Positions 32,904 to 39,989 of a stretch of DNA of 39,989 nt are shown in pieces (within the stretch, counting starts at the first letter, position 1; each line of letters opens with the position of its first letter). Made by a program: the position numbers and the translations under genes. Below the pieces are notes generated by a model. The model saw nothing but the letters and a program-made list of their open reading frames with translations, had not been told where the DNA came from and made no database searches. This DNA is from an uncultured Verrucomicrobiota bacterium. GTDB lineage: Bacteria; Verrucomicrobiota; Kiritimatiellia; Kiritimatiellales; Tichowtungiaceae. The stretch spans positions 1-39,989 of the forward strand of contig CAIKWE010000015.1 in assembly GCA_903831085.1 (NCBI GenBank), read 5' to 3'.

Positions 32904-32933
32904 AATTTTAGAAATCCTCGATGCGAAAATCTT

Positions 32934-34175
32934 TTAGTTCAGCTCAAGCCGCCAGCCGATATCCACCACGTTTTGCTTCCAGCTGTCCCCATTGCTTTGG
33001 TCATTTTCACTGTGCCTCAGGCCCAGCTCAAGGAAATTCATCCGGTTAAGCTTATAGGTGAAGCGCAGTTCAAGATCCATACGGTCTTCTGTTTCATCCG
33101 TTGGGGTACCGGTTGTGTTGTCTTTTGCGGCATAGGCTACCTTTGCGAAGCGCGCCGTGGCTTTCGCCATCAACTTGGCGGTGATATCGTGCTGTGCGCC
33201 AAAAGCTAATTCGGTCGTGTTCTGTCCGCCGTAACCTTGACTATCGGATGCCTGATAAGACATAGAGAGATCACCGGTCAGTCTGGTTCTCGGAGACGGG
33301 CTGTACACCAGCCCCGCTCTGAGCAACGGGTTCAAGGTAGTATCATTACTTGCTTTATTGGTATGCACAATAATTGGGGGACTGCCGGTCGTTACATTAG
33401 AATCAGAAAAATTAGGCTGAACGTAGGTCACGCCAGCCTCAATGTGCCCCTGCCATTCCTGATTAAAGGTATGATTAAGCCCTGCGGACAAATCGGTCGC
33501 ATCAAAGTATGCATTATGCTGCAAATAATTAGTGTTGATGCCATCCTTCGGCTGATTATCATACGTCGTTCTGCGCTGATTCAGAGTAAGGGTTGTGTAG
33601 GTGCGCTGCGGAACAAGGTCTCTTTTCCACGTCACACCGCCACTGTAAGTCGTGTAATCCTGAATATCGAGCGCCTTATCATTCCGCATTATCTCCTGAC
33701 TCACAATGCCCTGCAGATGGTCTTTTCTGGTCAGCACGTAATCGGCTGAAGCGTCGACTTTATTGTAAAAATAATTATACCGCTGATTGTGGCTCGCACC
33801 ACTCACTCCCGAGCCGGTCTTATCCCCGCTGCGATAATATTCGGAAAGACGCAACAGCAACCTTGGGGAAACACCATGGTTCAGCAGGACATACAGATTG
33901 GGATAAAACTGATTGTCGCCCGATTCCGTCAGAATATTAAACTGCGATTTCACCATCAAATCAGTGCGGTCAGACAGCGCCGCGCGAAATGAAAGGTCAA
34001 TGATATCGGTCACGAAGGATGACCCTTTGGCGTTTTCGCTGGTGTAGGTGTTGTCGTTGTAGCCCATCCGAACGGTGTTGATGACCTTGAACGGACGCTC
34101 TCTTTCCGCATCTGCAAAGAGCTGCCCGATCATTAGCCCTGCCAAAACAGGTATCCAAAGTTTTCCTTTGTGCAT
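32934..34175 (-). CDS. Outer-membrane beta-barrel protein of the export operon
   Basis: A signal peptide (KLWIPVLAGLMIGQLFA) is followed by about 390 residues of alternating amphipathic strands with aromatic girdles and polar turns (NVVDIGWRLELN at the end; ELAFGAQHDITAKLMAKATA; LELRFTYKLNRMNFLELGLR). This is consistent with 14-18 strands. No plug domain or POTRA is visible. Location directly before the wzc-like kinase and short OPX gene suggests it is the outer-membrane pore for the polymer. GGAAGG lies five bases before ATG 34175. Substrate specificity is not readable. Confidence 0.78.
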   Translation of the reverse strand: MHKGKLWIPVLAGLMIGQLFADAERERPFKVINTVRMGYNDNTYTSENAKGSSFVTDIIDLSFRAALSDRTDLMVKSQFNILTESGDNQFYPNLYVLLNHGVSPRLLLRLSEYYRSGDKTGSGVSGASHNQRYNYFYNKVDASADYVLTRKDHLQGIVSQEIMRNDKALDIQDYTTYSGGVTWKRDLVPQRTYTTLTLNQRRTTYDNQPKDGINTNYLQHNAYFDATDLSAGLNHTFNQEWQGHIEAGVTYVQPNFSDSNVTTGSPPIIVHTNKASNDTTLNPLLRAGLVYSPSPRTRLTGDLSMSYQASDSQGYGGQNTTELAFGAQHDITAKLMAKATARFAKVAYAAKDNTTGTPTDETEDRMDLELRFTYKLNRMNFLELGLRHSENDQSNGDSWKQNVVDIGWRLELN

Positions 34176-34241
34176 GCCAACCTTCCGGTAAAATTAAAAT
34201 TCCTGTAAACTAATCGCTTCCAACAGTTCGAATGCCTCAGG

Positions 34242-34886
34242 TCATATCCTTGTGGCAGGCACATCATTGTCACTGGGAAAGGAATCCCAAAACCGGAACC
34301 ATGTCGGATCGCCACCACCCAGTTCCTTGTCGCCGCCACCCAGTTGCTTGTCGCCGCCACCCAGTTGCTTGTCGCCACCACCCAGTCCCTTGTCGCCGCC
34401 GCCCAGTCCCTTGTCGCCGCCGCCCAGTCCCTTATATCCGCCACCCTTATCGCCGCCGCTTTTATCGTCACCGGCTCCGCCGCCGGGAGGTGCCTTCAAT
34501 AGAGCCTCAACAGCCGCCACAGTAACCGCAGTCAGCGCCGGGTAATTACTAAAAACATCGCTGCCATTAACTGCGTCCTTGCCCAGCGTAAGATTCTCAG
34601 CTCCGCCAGCCATCAAAACGCCTACAATCGCATAACGAATGGCTAATTCATTTCTCGTAGCTACCGCCTCATTCAGAATGGGCGTCAGCAGACTTTGAAT
34701 GACCGCTGGATCGGTATTATTGGCATAAATGGTTTTCGCGGCCGCGAGAACCGCATGACCAACAGCCGAGGCACCCTGAGGTTGAGTAGCCATCTGCGCC
34801 AATCCGAGGTCGGCAAACACCGGAGAAGTCAGGAGTCCCGTGACGACAACGAAAACAAAAAGCAGTCGGGACATATTTTTTCTCAT
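34242..34886 (-). CDS. Secreted protein with C-terminal GGGDK tandem repeats
   Basis: I do not recognise this protein. Its 214 residues consist of a signal peptide (about 1-25, ending SPVFA) and an Ala-rich helical domain (about 30-130, DPAVIQSLLTPILNEAVATR; AVTVAAVEALLKAP). A low-complexity tail of about 60 residues follows, built from seven-residue units K-x-L-G-G-G-D with x = G, G, G, Q, Q, E. It ends DPTWFRFWDSFPSDND and a few more residues. The start at 34886 follows GGAG. It precedes the beta-barrel gene by 66 bases. The Gly/Asp/Lys tail could be flexible, ion-binding or polymer-binding. No function can be assigned. Confidence 0.7.
   Translation of the reverse strand: MRKNMSRLLFVFVVVTGLLTSPVFADLGLAQMATQPQGASAVGHAVLAAAKTIYANNTDPAVIQSLLTPILNEAVATRNELAIRYAIVGVLMAGGAENLTLGKDAVNGSDVFSNYPALTAVTVAAVEALLKAPPGGGAGDDKSGGDKGGGYKGLGGGDKGLGGGDKGLGGGDKQLGGGDKQLGGGDKELGGGDPTWFRFWDSFPSDNDVPATRI
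34318..34443. repeat. 21-bp minisatellite, six units
   Basis: Six head-to-tail 21-bp units (34318-34338, 34339-34359, 34360-34380, 34381-34401, 34402-34422, 34423-34443) share CCCAGT(T/C)(C/G)CTTGTCGCC(G/A)CC on the plus strand, with the last unit diverged (CTTATATCC). Each encodes one K-x-L-G-G-G-D heptad. Near-identical adjacent units suggest recent expansion and length variability. Confidence 0.9.
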
Positions 34887-34914
34887 TTCTGAATCTCCTC
34901 GTCTGGATACCAAA

Positions 34915-35352
34915 CTATCGCCCAAAAAACTTCCTTACTTCCGGGAGAGAACCCTCTGCAGTCCTTTGAACCAACCTATCCCAAACAGGCACCAAATCTA
35001 TATCATTCAGCAGGCAATAGTCAACCCACGTTTTGGCTTCTAACGGCTTTTTAATACAACCAGTTACAACATCCGCCTCTCCCGAGAAGAGCAGAATGGA
35101 TTGACCAATCACCCGCGCACAATCTTCCTTCGTCACCGCCTTATCGGGGTCGATCAGATCAAACAGCGAAAAGGCAATCCCCTTGCTGTTTAGAAACGCG
35201 ACACATTCTTCCATCGAAGCATTTTTCCCGACATAGCTTCTGAAATGTCCTTTTGCCAGAAGAACGGCTAAATCGCCAAATGTGGGCGCCACCGCCCGTG
35301 CGCTCCCTGCAATCAGAACGAGAAAAAGTATTATGTGTTTCAACACCCTCAT
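34915..35352 (-). CDS. Small secreted protein of unknown function
   Basis: A clear signal peptide (MRVLKHIILFLVLIAGSARA) precedes a 125-residue mature domain with three cysteines. The segment FDLIDPDKAVTKEDCARVIG is loosely reminiscent of SLH-like or degenerate EF-hand helices, but I would not assign either. The start at 35352 is preferred to one at 35412, which would put 20 residues before the signal peptide. It ends 28 bases before the GGGDK-repeat gene, so the two are probably co-expressed secreted partners. The 95-bp spacer upstream is AT-rich (TATGAT at 35372-35377 could be a -10 box), so a new promoter may begin here. Confidence 0.7.
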   Translation of the reverse strand: MRVLKHIILFLVLIAGSARAVAPTFGDLAVLLAKGHFRSYVGKNASMEECVAFLNSKGIAFSLFDLIDPDKAVTKEDCARVIGQSILLFSGEADVVTGCIKKPLEAKTWVDYCLLNDIDLVPVWDRLVQRTAEGSLPEVRKFFGR

Positions 35353-35447
35353 ATTAAACCTAATGAAAGGTATCATATTTAGAGAATTCCATAATACATA
35401 AAAATTAATCATTTAAACTTACGGTCTGTCTGGGATGCGCAAAACAG

Positions 35448-36920
35448 CTATTTCCTTGGGCCGTCGATACGGTTGATGATGGAGCGAATAACGGTGAGGT
35501 AGAGCTCGTCTTTCAGCACAAGATCTTCGACACCGACATCTATGCTGGGGTTGTCATTGACCTCAATAACGTAGATTTTATCGTCGATCTGTTTCAGGTC
35601 CACGCCGTAAAACCCGTCACCGATAAGGTTGGCCGCCTTGAGCGCGGTTTGCACGACGGCAGGCGGCGCGTCTTCGACCCGCAGGGTTTCGCTTTTTCCG
35701 AAGCGGCTGTCACCCTCGGTTCCGCCGTTCCAGTTACATATCTGCCAGTGTCCACGCGCCATGTAGTATTTGCAGACATAAAGCGGCTTGCGGTCGAGAA
35801 TGCCGACGCGCCAGTCAAAGTCGGAGGCCATGAACTCCTGCGCGATAATCAGGTCGGATTTTTCAAACAGCTTATCCAGCTTCTCACGGAACTCGGCTTC
35901 GTTCTCCGCTTTGACAACCCCCTGTGAAAACGCGCTGTCGGGCTGCTTGAGCACACAGGGAAAGGTGATTCCCAGACTCGCCAGAGAACTCTTCAGCGAT
36001 TCTCTCTGGAGAATGACCGTGCGCGGCGCGGGCAACTTGGCCTGAGCCAGCCGCTCAGCGAGATACACCTTGTTGGCGCAGCGCATGATGGACCACGGGT
36101 CGTCGATGACAACCAGCCCTTCGGCGTGGGCCTTGCGCGAAAAGCGGTAGGTGTGGTGATTGACCGCGGTGGTTTCACGAATGAACAGCGCATCGAACTC
36201 GGGAAGACTGCTGTAATCCTCCCGTGTGATGAATTCCGTGTACACATTGAGTTCGTCAGCCGCCTCTTCAAATTTTTTGAGCGCCCGCTTACAGGAGGGC
36301 GGGTTTTTCTCATCCGGGTTGACCAGAATGGCGAGATCGTAGGCGTACTGTTGAATCTGCGTGTCATGAAAGCGTTTGCGCGAAAAATAGTTTCGGGCGA
36401 ATTCGGCGATGTGCTCCTGGTCAATTTCAGGAATCTGGCCGAGCGACAGCGGCGTGATCTGCTGCACCAGCCATTTTTTAGTGAACTCAAAACTAACCTT
36501 GAGCAGCGGTGCCTGAAACAGATTATAGAGTGAACGTCCGATATAGCGGTGCTCCGGCAGGACGGTCTGGCCGAAATAAATATAAAGCGTAATTTCCTTT
36601 TCGGTCACCTTGGCAAAGGTCTTCTGAATCAGCTCGTCAATATCCTCGGCAATGGTGCGGATAATGGTCTGCGAGCGAAAATCCTGCATGGTAGTGACGC
36701 TCGGAATGGCGCGATGGTCGCGGGCGGCGGCCAGCAGGGAGACATAATAGCCGACCGTCTGGTAACGGTAAGAACGGCAGAGATTGAAGACACGCGCATT
36801 TTTCATTTCCGCGTAGCGGCTTTCGGTCAGGTAGGCCTTGGCCGAAACCACTTCGACTTCTTCAATATCAAAAGTCCAATGCGCCGGATTGTTCAGAATA
36901 ATCAGGTTACGAACGGCCAC
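35448..36920 (-). CDS. RimK-like ATP-grasp ligase with RLAN N-terminal domain
   Basis: ATP-grasp ligases of the RimK group join a carboxylate to an amine, typically adding amino acids to a peptide or small molecule. Residues about 1-200 match the RLAN-type N-terminal region (ILNNPAHWTFDIEEVEVVSA; ARVFNLCRSYRYQTVGYYVS). The ATP-grasp domain (about 280-485) shows FPCVLKQPDSAFSQGVVKA, IAQEFMASDFDWRVGILD, GFYGVDLKQID and the metal-binding IEVNDNPSID. Its 490-aa length is typical. It overlaps the GNAT gene by 14 bases. RimK-type ligases paired with GNAT acetyltransferases have been linked to peptide-like metabolite synthesis. The substrate here is unknown. Confidence 0.88.
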   Translation of the reverse strand: MAVRNLIILNNPAHWTFDIEEVEVVSAKAYLTESRYAEMKNARVFNLCRSYRYQTVGYYVSLLAAARDHRAIPSVTTMQDFRSQTIIRTIAEDIDELIQKTFAKVTEKEITLYIYFGQTVLPEHRYIGRSLYNLFQAPLLKVSFEFTKKWLVQQITPLSLGQIPEIDQEHIAEFARNYFSRKRFHDTQIQQYAYDLAILVNPDEKNPPSCKRALKKFEEAADELNVYTEFITREDYSSLPEFDALFIRETTAVNHHTYRFSRKAHAEGLVVIDDPWSIMRCANKVYLAERLAQAKLPAPRTVILQRESLKSSLASLGITFPCVLKQPDSAFSQGVVKAENEAEFREKLDKLFEKSDLIIAQEFMASDFDWRVGILDRKPLYVCKYYMARGHWQICNWNGGTEGDSRFGKSETLRVEDAPPAVVQTALKAANLIGDGFYGVDLKQIDDKIYVIEVNDNPSIDVGVEDLVLKDELYLTVIRSIINRIDGPRK

Positions 36921-37392
36921 GAACGCGCCCTCCTTGCTGCGCGGTCTTCATCTCCAGCCGCATGCGGACAGCATGGCGACCTGAAGCGTGATAGTGTCTC
37001 AATGTTTTTTTTATTTTAAAGCCGAATTTTTCATACCAGCGGATCAAAGCGAGGTTGCTCTCCTCCGCCTCGAGCGTCACCGCCGCGCAACCTGCGCGCC
37101 GCGCCAGCGTCAAGACCTTCTCCATCATTCTCCGTCCCGCGCCGCTGCCGCGAGAGGCGGCCAGCACCGCGATGGAAAAAATACGAATGGAGCGCGGATG
37201 ATGATAGAGCACCATGGCACCGATGGTCTCGCGGCCGGCCACGGCCACCCAGACGCTCTGGATCGGACTTTTGAGGCTGTACCGCAGGGCGCGCGGGCTG
37301 GAACGAAGATCGTCGTGGAAACAGCTTTCTTCTATCTGCTCGATCGCCGGAAGATCTTTCTGTGTCGCGGCCCGGATGTGGATGATACTCAT
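36907..37392 (-). CDS. GNAT family N-acetyltransferase
   Basis: Acetyl-CoA-dependent acyltransferase of 161 residues. The acetyl-CoA-binding motif A is AVLAASRGSGAGRRMMEKVL (about residues 77-96), and the C-terminal signature is NLALIRWYEKFGF (about 113-125), close to RimI-type enzymes. Its 3' end overlaps the ATP-grasp gene by 14 bases, so the two products probably act on the same molecule: one adds an amino acid and the other caps an amine. It is the first gene after the terminator at 37.5 kb. Confidence 0.88.
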   Translation of the reverse strand: MSIIHIRAATQKDLPAIEQIEESCFHDDLRSSPRALRYSLKSPIQSVWVAVAGRETIGAMVLYHHPRSIRIFSIAVLAASRGSGAGRRMMEKVLTLARRAGCAAVTLEAEESNLALIRWYEKFGFKIKKTLRHYHASGRHAVRMRLEMKTAQQGGRVRGRS

Positions 37393-37511
37393 GCGCCTTT
37401 CTTGTAATTTGAAGTCCGCTTACTACCATCGTTTGAAACCGCACACCAGCAGGAATCATAAGGAAAATATTTTCAGCGGATTATTCACTGCCGGACAGTC
37501 GAAAAAAGGAA

Positions 37512-37540
37512 AGAATCCTGCGGGAACTCCGCAGGATTCT
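37512..37540 (-). terminator. Strong rho-independent terminator of the EF-hand gene
   Basis: AGAATCCTGCGG (37512-37523) and CCGCAGGATTCT (37529-37540) are perfect 12-bp arms with a 5-base loop. On the minus strand the stem is followed by TTTCC and a run of six T (37502-37507). It separates the EF-hand gene from the GNAT operon. Confidence 0.85.
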
Positions 37541-37579
37541 CTCTCCTGTTGTCAGGCCGAAAAACAGCTCATTCTTGAG

Positions 37580-37885
37580 CTATTTTGACTTTTTACCTTT
37601 GCCTTTTTTGCCGCCGGCAGAAGGCTGTTCGTCCGACGTTAACACACCGTCCCCGTTTTTATCTTTCTCAGCGAAAGCGGCTTCAGCGGCGGCCACGTCA
37701 AACGTTTGCCCGGAAACTTCGGCCTTATTCTTTTCCGCCTCAATGTACTCTTCTTTCGTTATCGGAGCGGCGGCGGCAGGCGTATCACCTTTAGACTTAC
37801 CGCCTTTAGATTTCCCGCCCTTATCACCGGCCTGAACCCCTGCAACCATCATCAACACGACTGCCAGCACAAACCATTTTTTCAT
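37580..37885 (-). CDS. Small secreted EF-hand protein
   Basis: Signal peptide MKKWFVLAVVLMMVAGVQAG, then a Gly/Lys/Ser linker (residues 21-38). A short helical part contains one canonical EF-hand loop DKNGDGVLTSDE (residues 75-86, all Ca-binding positions acidic or polar). A Gly/Lys-rich end follows (GGKKGKGKKSK). Total 101 aa. A single loop implies dimerisation or half-site calcium binding. GGAG precedes ATG 37885; the reading from 37963 is not a signal peptide and is rejected. Secreted EF-hand proteins are common in PVC bacteria, but the role is unknown. Confidence 0.78.
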   Translation of the reverse strand: MKKWFVLAVVLMMVAGVQAGDKGGKSKGGKSKGDTPAAAAPITKEEYIEAEKNKAEVSGQTFDVAAAEAAFAEKDKNGDGVLTSDEQPSAGGKKGKGKKSK

Positions 37886-38056
37886 GACCATCTCCTTAGA
37901 ACACCCGCAGCCGGAAAACCGCTTCCCCACATGGGTAACATCGCAATCCGACCGAACGCTCACATGTTTAGTATAACGCCACAGGCAAATACAAATTGTA
38001 TCGAAAAAAAGCTTTCGGAATCCGGAACCCTTTTCCCCAGCCGTCGCCGTCCGGCC

Positions 38057-39259
38057 TTATTTATTTTTCTGCATGGCCGCGCGAACACGCAAACGGAGCG
38101 CGTTGAGCTTGATAAAGCCCGTCGCGTCGGTCTGATCGTAGCCGCCCGCTTCGTCGAAGCTGACCACCTTGGAATCGTAGAGGGAAAGCGGCGAACGGCG
38201 ACCACAGACATGCACTCCGCCTTTGAAAAGCTTCACACGCACATCGCCAGTGACGGTTTCCTGACTCTTGATGATCGCGGCCTGAAGCATTTCACGTTCG
38301 GGCGCAAACCAGAATCCGTTGTAAACCAGCGTGGCGTACTTCGGAATGAGTGAATCCCGCAGGTGCATCACTTCGCGATCCATCGTGATGGATTCCATCG
38401 CGCGGTGCGCATGGTGCAGAATCGTGCCGCCGGGCGTTTCGTAGATCCCGCGATCCTTCATGCCGGTGAAACGGTTTTCGACAATGTCGATACGTCCGAT
38501 GGCGTGCTCGCAACCAATGGTGTTGAGCTTGCGGATCAGTTCGGCCGGCGAAAGTTTTTTACCGTTCACCGCAACCGGGAGCCCTTTTTCAAAACTGATT
38601 TCAACATATTCCGGCTTATCGGCGGCCTGCGACAGCGGCTTGGTCATGCACCACATGTTTTCATCCGCCTCGTTCCACGGATCTTCCAGAATGCCGCCTT
38701 CAAAGCTGATGTGCAGCAGATTGCGGTCGGTGCTGTACGGCTTGGACTTGGAAACTGAACACGGAATGCCGCGCTCTTCGAGATATTTAATCATGTCCGG
38801 GCGGCCTTTAAACTTGAAGACCTCCGGCATGCGCCACGGGGCGATAATTTTGATATCGGGCTTCATCGAGTAGGCGGTCAGTTCAAAACGCACCTGATCA
38901 TTACCTTTGCCGGTCGCGCCGTGACAGATGGCTTCCGCGCCTTCAGCGATGGCAATATCCATCATCCGCTTGGCGATCAGCGGTCGGGCGATCGAAGTTC
39001 CCAGTAGATAAGTTCCTTCGTAAATGGCGTTGGCCTGCATCATGGGAAAAACAAAATCCCGGGCGAACTCTTCGCGGACATCATCCACGATGCATTTGAT
39101 CGCGCCGTGCTTCAGCGCTTTGGCCTCCAGCCCGTCGAGCTCCTCTTCCTGTCCGACGTTTGAACAGTAGCAAATGACCTGAGCCTTGTATGTTTCCTGC
39201 AACCACGTGAGAAGAACGGTCGTGTCAAGACCGCCCGAATAAGCCAATACAACCTTCAT
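38057..39259 (-). CDS. argG: Argininosuccinate synthase
   Basis: Ligates citrulline and aspartate with ATP in arginine biosynthesis. The 400-aa protein has the PP-loop AYSGGLDT (residues 6-13), the central [13 protein letters not shown], and the tail [25 protein letters not shown] precedes two adjacent ATG codons (39262 and 39259); I take the second for spacing, and the difference is one Met. No other arg gene is adjacent. No strong terminator is visible downstream, only a T-run at 37985-37991 behind a weak stem. Confidence 0.97.
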   Translation of the reverse strand: MKVVLAYSGGLDTTVLLTWLQETYKAQVICYCSNVGQEEELDGLEAKALKHGAIKCIVDDVREEFARDFVFPMMQANAIYEGTYLLGTSIARPLIAKRMMDIAIAEGAEAICHGATGKGNDQVRFELTAYSMKPDIKIIAPWRMPEVFKFKGRPDMIKYLEERGIPCSVSKSKPYSTDRNLLHISFEGGILEDPWNEADENMWCMTKPLSQAADKPEYVEISFEKGLPVAVNGKKLSPAELIRKLNTIGCEHAIGRIDIVENRFTGMKDRGIYETPGGTILHHAHRAMESITMDREVMHLRDSLIPKYATLVYNGFWFAPEREMLQAAIIKSQETVTGDVRVKLFKGGVHVCGRRSPLSLYDSKVVSFDEAGGYDQTDATGFIKLNALRLRVRAAMQKNK

Positions 39260-39318
39260 CATTTTCTCCGATTAAACCGCGCCTTCTATACGGTTTTCTC
39301 CGCGAGGACTCAACCCAA

Positions 39319-39344
39319 CATTCCACTATTCCATCATTCCATTT
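39319..39344. repeat. ATTCCATC-type degenerate tandem words
   Basis: CATTCCACT, ATTCCATC and ATTCCATT follow one another in the 85-bp spacer between the argG and DUF3127 genes. On the minus strand this reads as repeated TGGAATGA. It belongs to the same class of low-complexity 8-10 bp spacer words seen at 3321, 19982 and 21097, but with a different word. Confidence 0.55.
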
Positions 39345-39701
39345 TCAAAACGGAATATCGTCATCAAATTCGCCGGGAGCCTCGGCATCGGTTGGAACCG
39401 GCGGACGGTCATCGTCAGCGGGCGCGCCGGACTCCTCGGCCTTGATGCGCCACGCCTGCAGATTATTGAAATATTTTCCGTTATATTCGCGGCCGCGGAT
39501 ATCGAACGTCACGGTAACCGTTTGACCTTCCTTCAGCCCGTCGAGCAGATTCACCTTATCCTGAACGCACTCCAGCGCGATATCCTGCGGATACTTACCC
39601 TCTTCGACCGTCACCACAAATTCCCGTTTCGTGAAGCCTTTTGCTCCGATGGTCTGAGCTTCCTTCACAACCTTAATTTTCCCTGTTAAATCATACGCCA
39701 T
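39345..39701 (-). CDS. DUF3127 OB-fold protein with SSB-like acidic tail
   Basis: The N-terminal 90 residues match DUF3127 (MAYDLTGKIKVVKEAQTIGA; GFTKREFVVTVEEGKYPQDI; VTFDIRGREYNGKYFNNLQA), a small OB-fold-like domain, mostly from Bacteroidota, thought to be related to single-stranded DNA binding. A Pro/Asp/Glu-rich linker leads to the terminal DDDIPF, which is the same as the conserved C-terminal tip of SSB proteins that recruits repair and replication partners. 118 aa, GGGAG six bases before ATG 39701. It probably binds DNA or competes for SSB partners (inference). Confidence 0.82.
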   Translation of the reverse strand: MAYDLTGKIKVVKEAQTIGAKGFTKREFVVTVEEGKYPQDIALECVQDKVNLLDGLKEGQTVTVTFDIRGREYNGKYFNNLQAWRIKAEESGAPADDDRPPVPTDAEAPGEFDDDIPF

Positions 39702-39846
39702 GGTTTTCTCCCTGATTTTTAAAGCAAGTCACTATCCGACAGGACGCGCCGGAATTCAACCCTTCTCCGTAATTACCAGACATTCGCCATTGGTCGGGTT
39801 AATGCCCGCCAGTCCATCACAAGCTGAATAGGATACCTTTTCGGGC

Positions 39847-39879
39847 AAAAAAAAGGGCGTCCGGTTGGACGCCCCTTTT
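39847..39879 (-). terminator. Rho-independent terminator of the PEP-CTERM gene
   Basis: GGGCGTCC (39855-39862) and GGACGCCC (39867-39874) form a perfect stem with loop GGTT. On the minus strand it is followed by eight T (39847-39854). It begins about 20 bases after the stop codon at 39897. Confidence 0.9.
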
Positions 39880-39896
39880 CGCAGAAACTGCGTGCC

Positions 39897-39989
39897 TTAT
39901 GCGCGACGGCGACGCACCGCCAGAACCGTTACCGCGCCGAGCAGAAGCATGCCCATCGTGGCAGGTTCCGGGATCACGGAAATATCGGC
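39897..39989 (-). CDS. 3' end of a PEP-CTERM sorting-domain protein (partial)
   Basis: The last 30 codons of a gene entering from the right edge. They encode a classic PEP-CTERM tail: VIPEPATMG, a hydrophobic helix (MLLLGAVTVLAV) and the basic end RRRRA. Such tails are recognised by exosortase and mark secreted proteins, often linked to exopolysaccharide. The body of the protein lies outside the window. It is consistent with the export operon at 30-34 kb and with a PVC host. Confidence 0.9.
   Translation of the reverse strand, partial: ADISVIPEPATMGMLLLGAVTVLAVRRRRA

Noticed and set aside
34318-34443. CRISPR array
   Set aside because: The units are contiguous 21-bp coding repeats without spacers, in frame with a secreted protein.
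37970-37994. Promoter for the EF-hand gene (TATACT at 37970-37975 on the minus strand)
   Set aside because: The -10 is good, but the only TTGTAT upstream is 13 bases away, so the pair is not convincing.
37985-38040. Terminator behind argG
   Set aside because: A T-run is present on the minus strand, but no stable stem of adequate length precedes it.

Overview
The window looks like chromosomal DNA of a Gram-negative member of the PVC superphylum, most likely Kiritimatiellota or a related Verrucomicrobiota lineage. The evidence is a PEP-CTERM sorting tail at the right edge, outer-membrane export genes (OPX lipoprotein, beta-barrel, BY-kinase), a FloA/NfeD pair, a DUF3127 protein, and many short dispersed palindromes and degenerate spacer repeats. 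The lineage call is inference. No rRNA gene, intact tRNA or CRISPR array is visible.

Layout. 1-0.5 kb: an integration scar with the 3' half of a tRNA-Arg(CCU), its terminator, and a 25-bp direct repeat that reads as the same short protein C-terminus on both sides. 0.5-1.7 kb: a Fic AMPylase whose start codon lies inside an array of inverted GAGCCGAATA sites. 1.8-3.2 kb (minus): a RhlE-type DEAD-box helicase. 3.5-6.8 kb: a membrane operon of NfeD, a secreted beta-helix/multispan protein, FloA and a proline-rich membrane-anchored protein. 7.0-10.8 kb: a magnesium module of MgtA-type P-ATPase, an EIIA-like PTS protein and what looks like an internally deleted CorA. 10.8-14.4 kb: nitronate monooxygenase, inositol-phosphatase family protein, methyltransferase and UspA. 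14.6-20.0 kb: gyrB-gyrA-yciH. 20.0-22.2 kb: ppiC (minus), hisB (plus), rlmN (minus).

22.3-23.3 kb: a secreted GLQxGLxN-repeat protein and a MITE-like element of about 174 bp. 23.3-29.6 kb (minus): parE-parC (a second complete type II topoisomerase) and two overlapping DUF21/CBS membrane proteins. 29.7 kb (plus): a DciA/DUF721 protein. 30.1-37.4 kb (minus): a co-directional run of GNAT, RLAN-type ATP-grasp ligase, two small secreted proteins (one with a GGGDK repeat tail), an outer-membrane beta-barrel, a Wzc-like tyrosine autokinase and a short OPX lipoprotein. The last three look like a polysaccharide export machine without local glycosyltransferases. 37.5-40 kb (minus): an EF-hand secreted protein, argG, a DUF3127 OB-fold protein with an SSB-like acidic tail, and the last 30 residues of a PEP-CTERM protein.

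The most unusual signal is a family of palindromes of the form TTCCA-N5-TGGAA. Nine exact copies and several variants lie in the left 22.3 kb and none was seen in the right 17.7 kb. They occur between genes and inside genes; rlmN alone carries three (two exact, one with a mismatch) in one codon phase, so each one reads FQ(T/C/A)LE.
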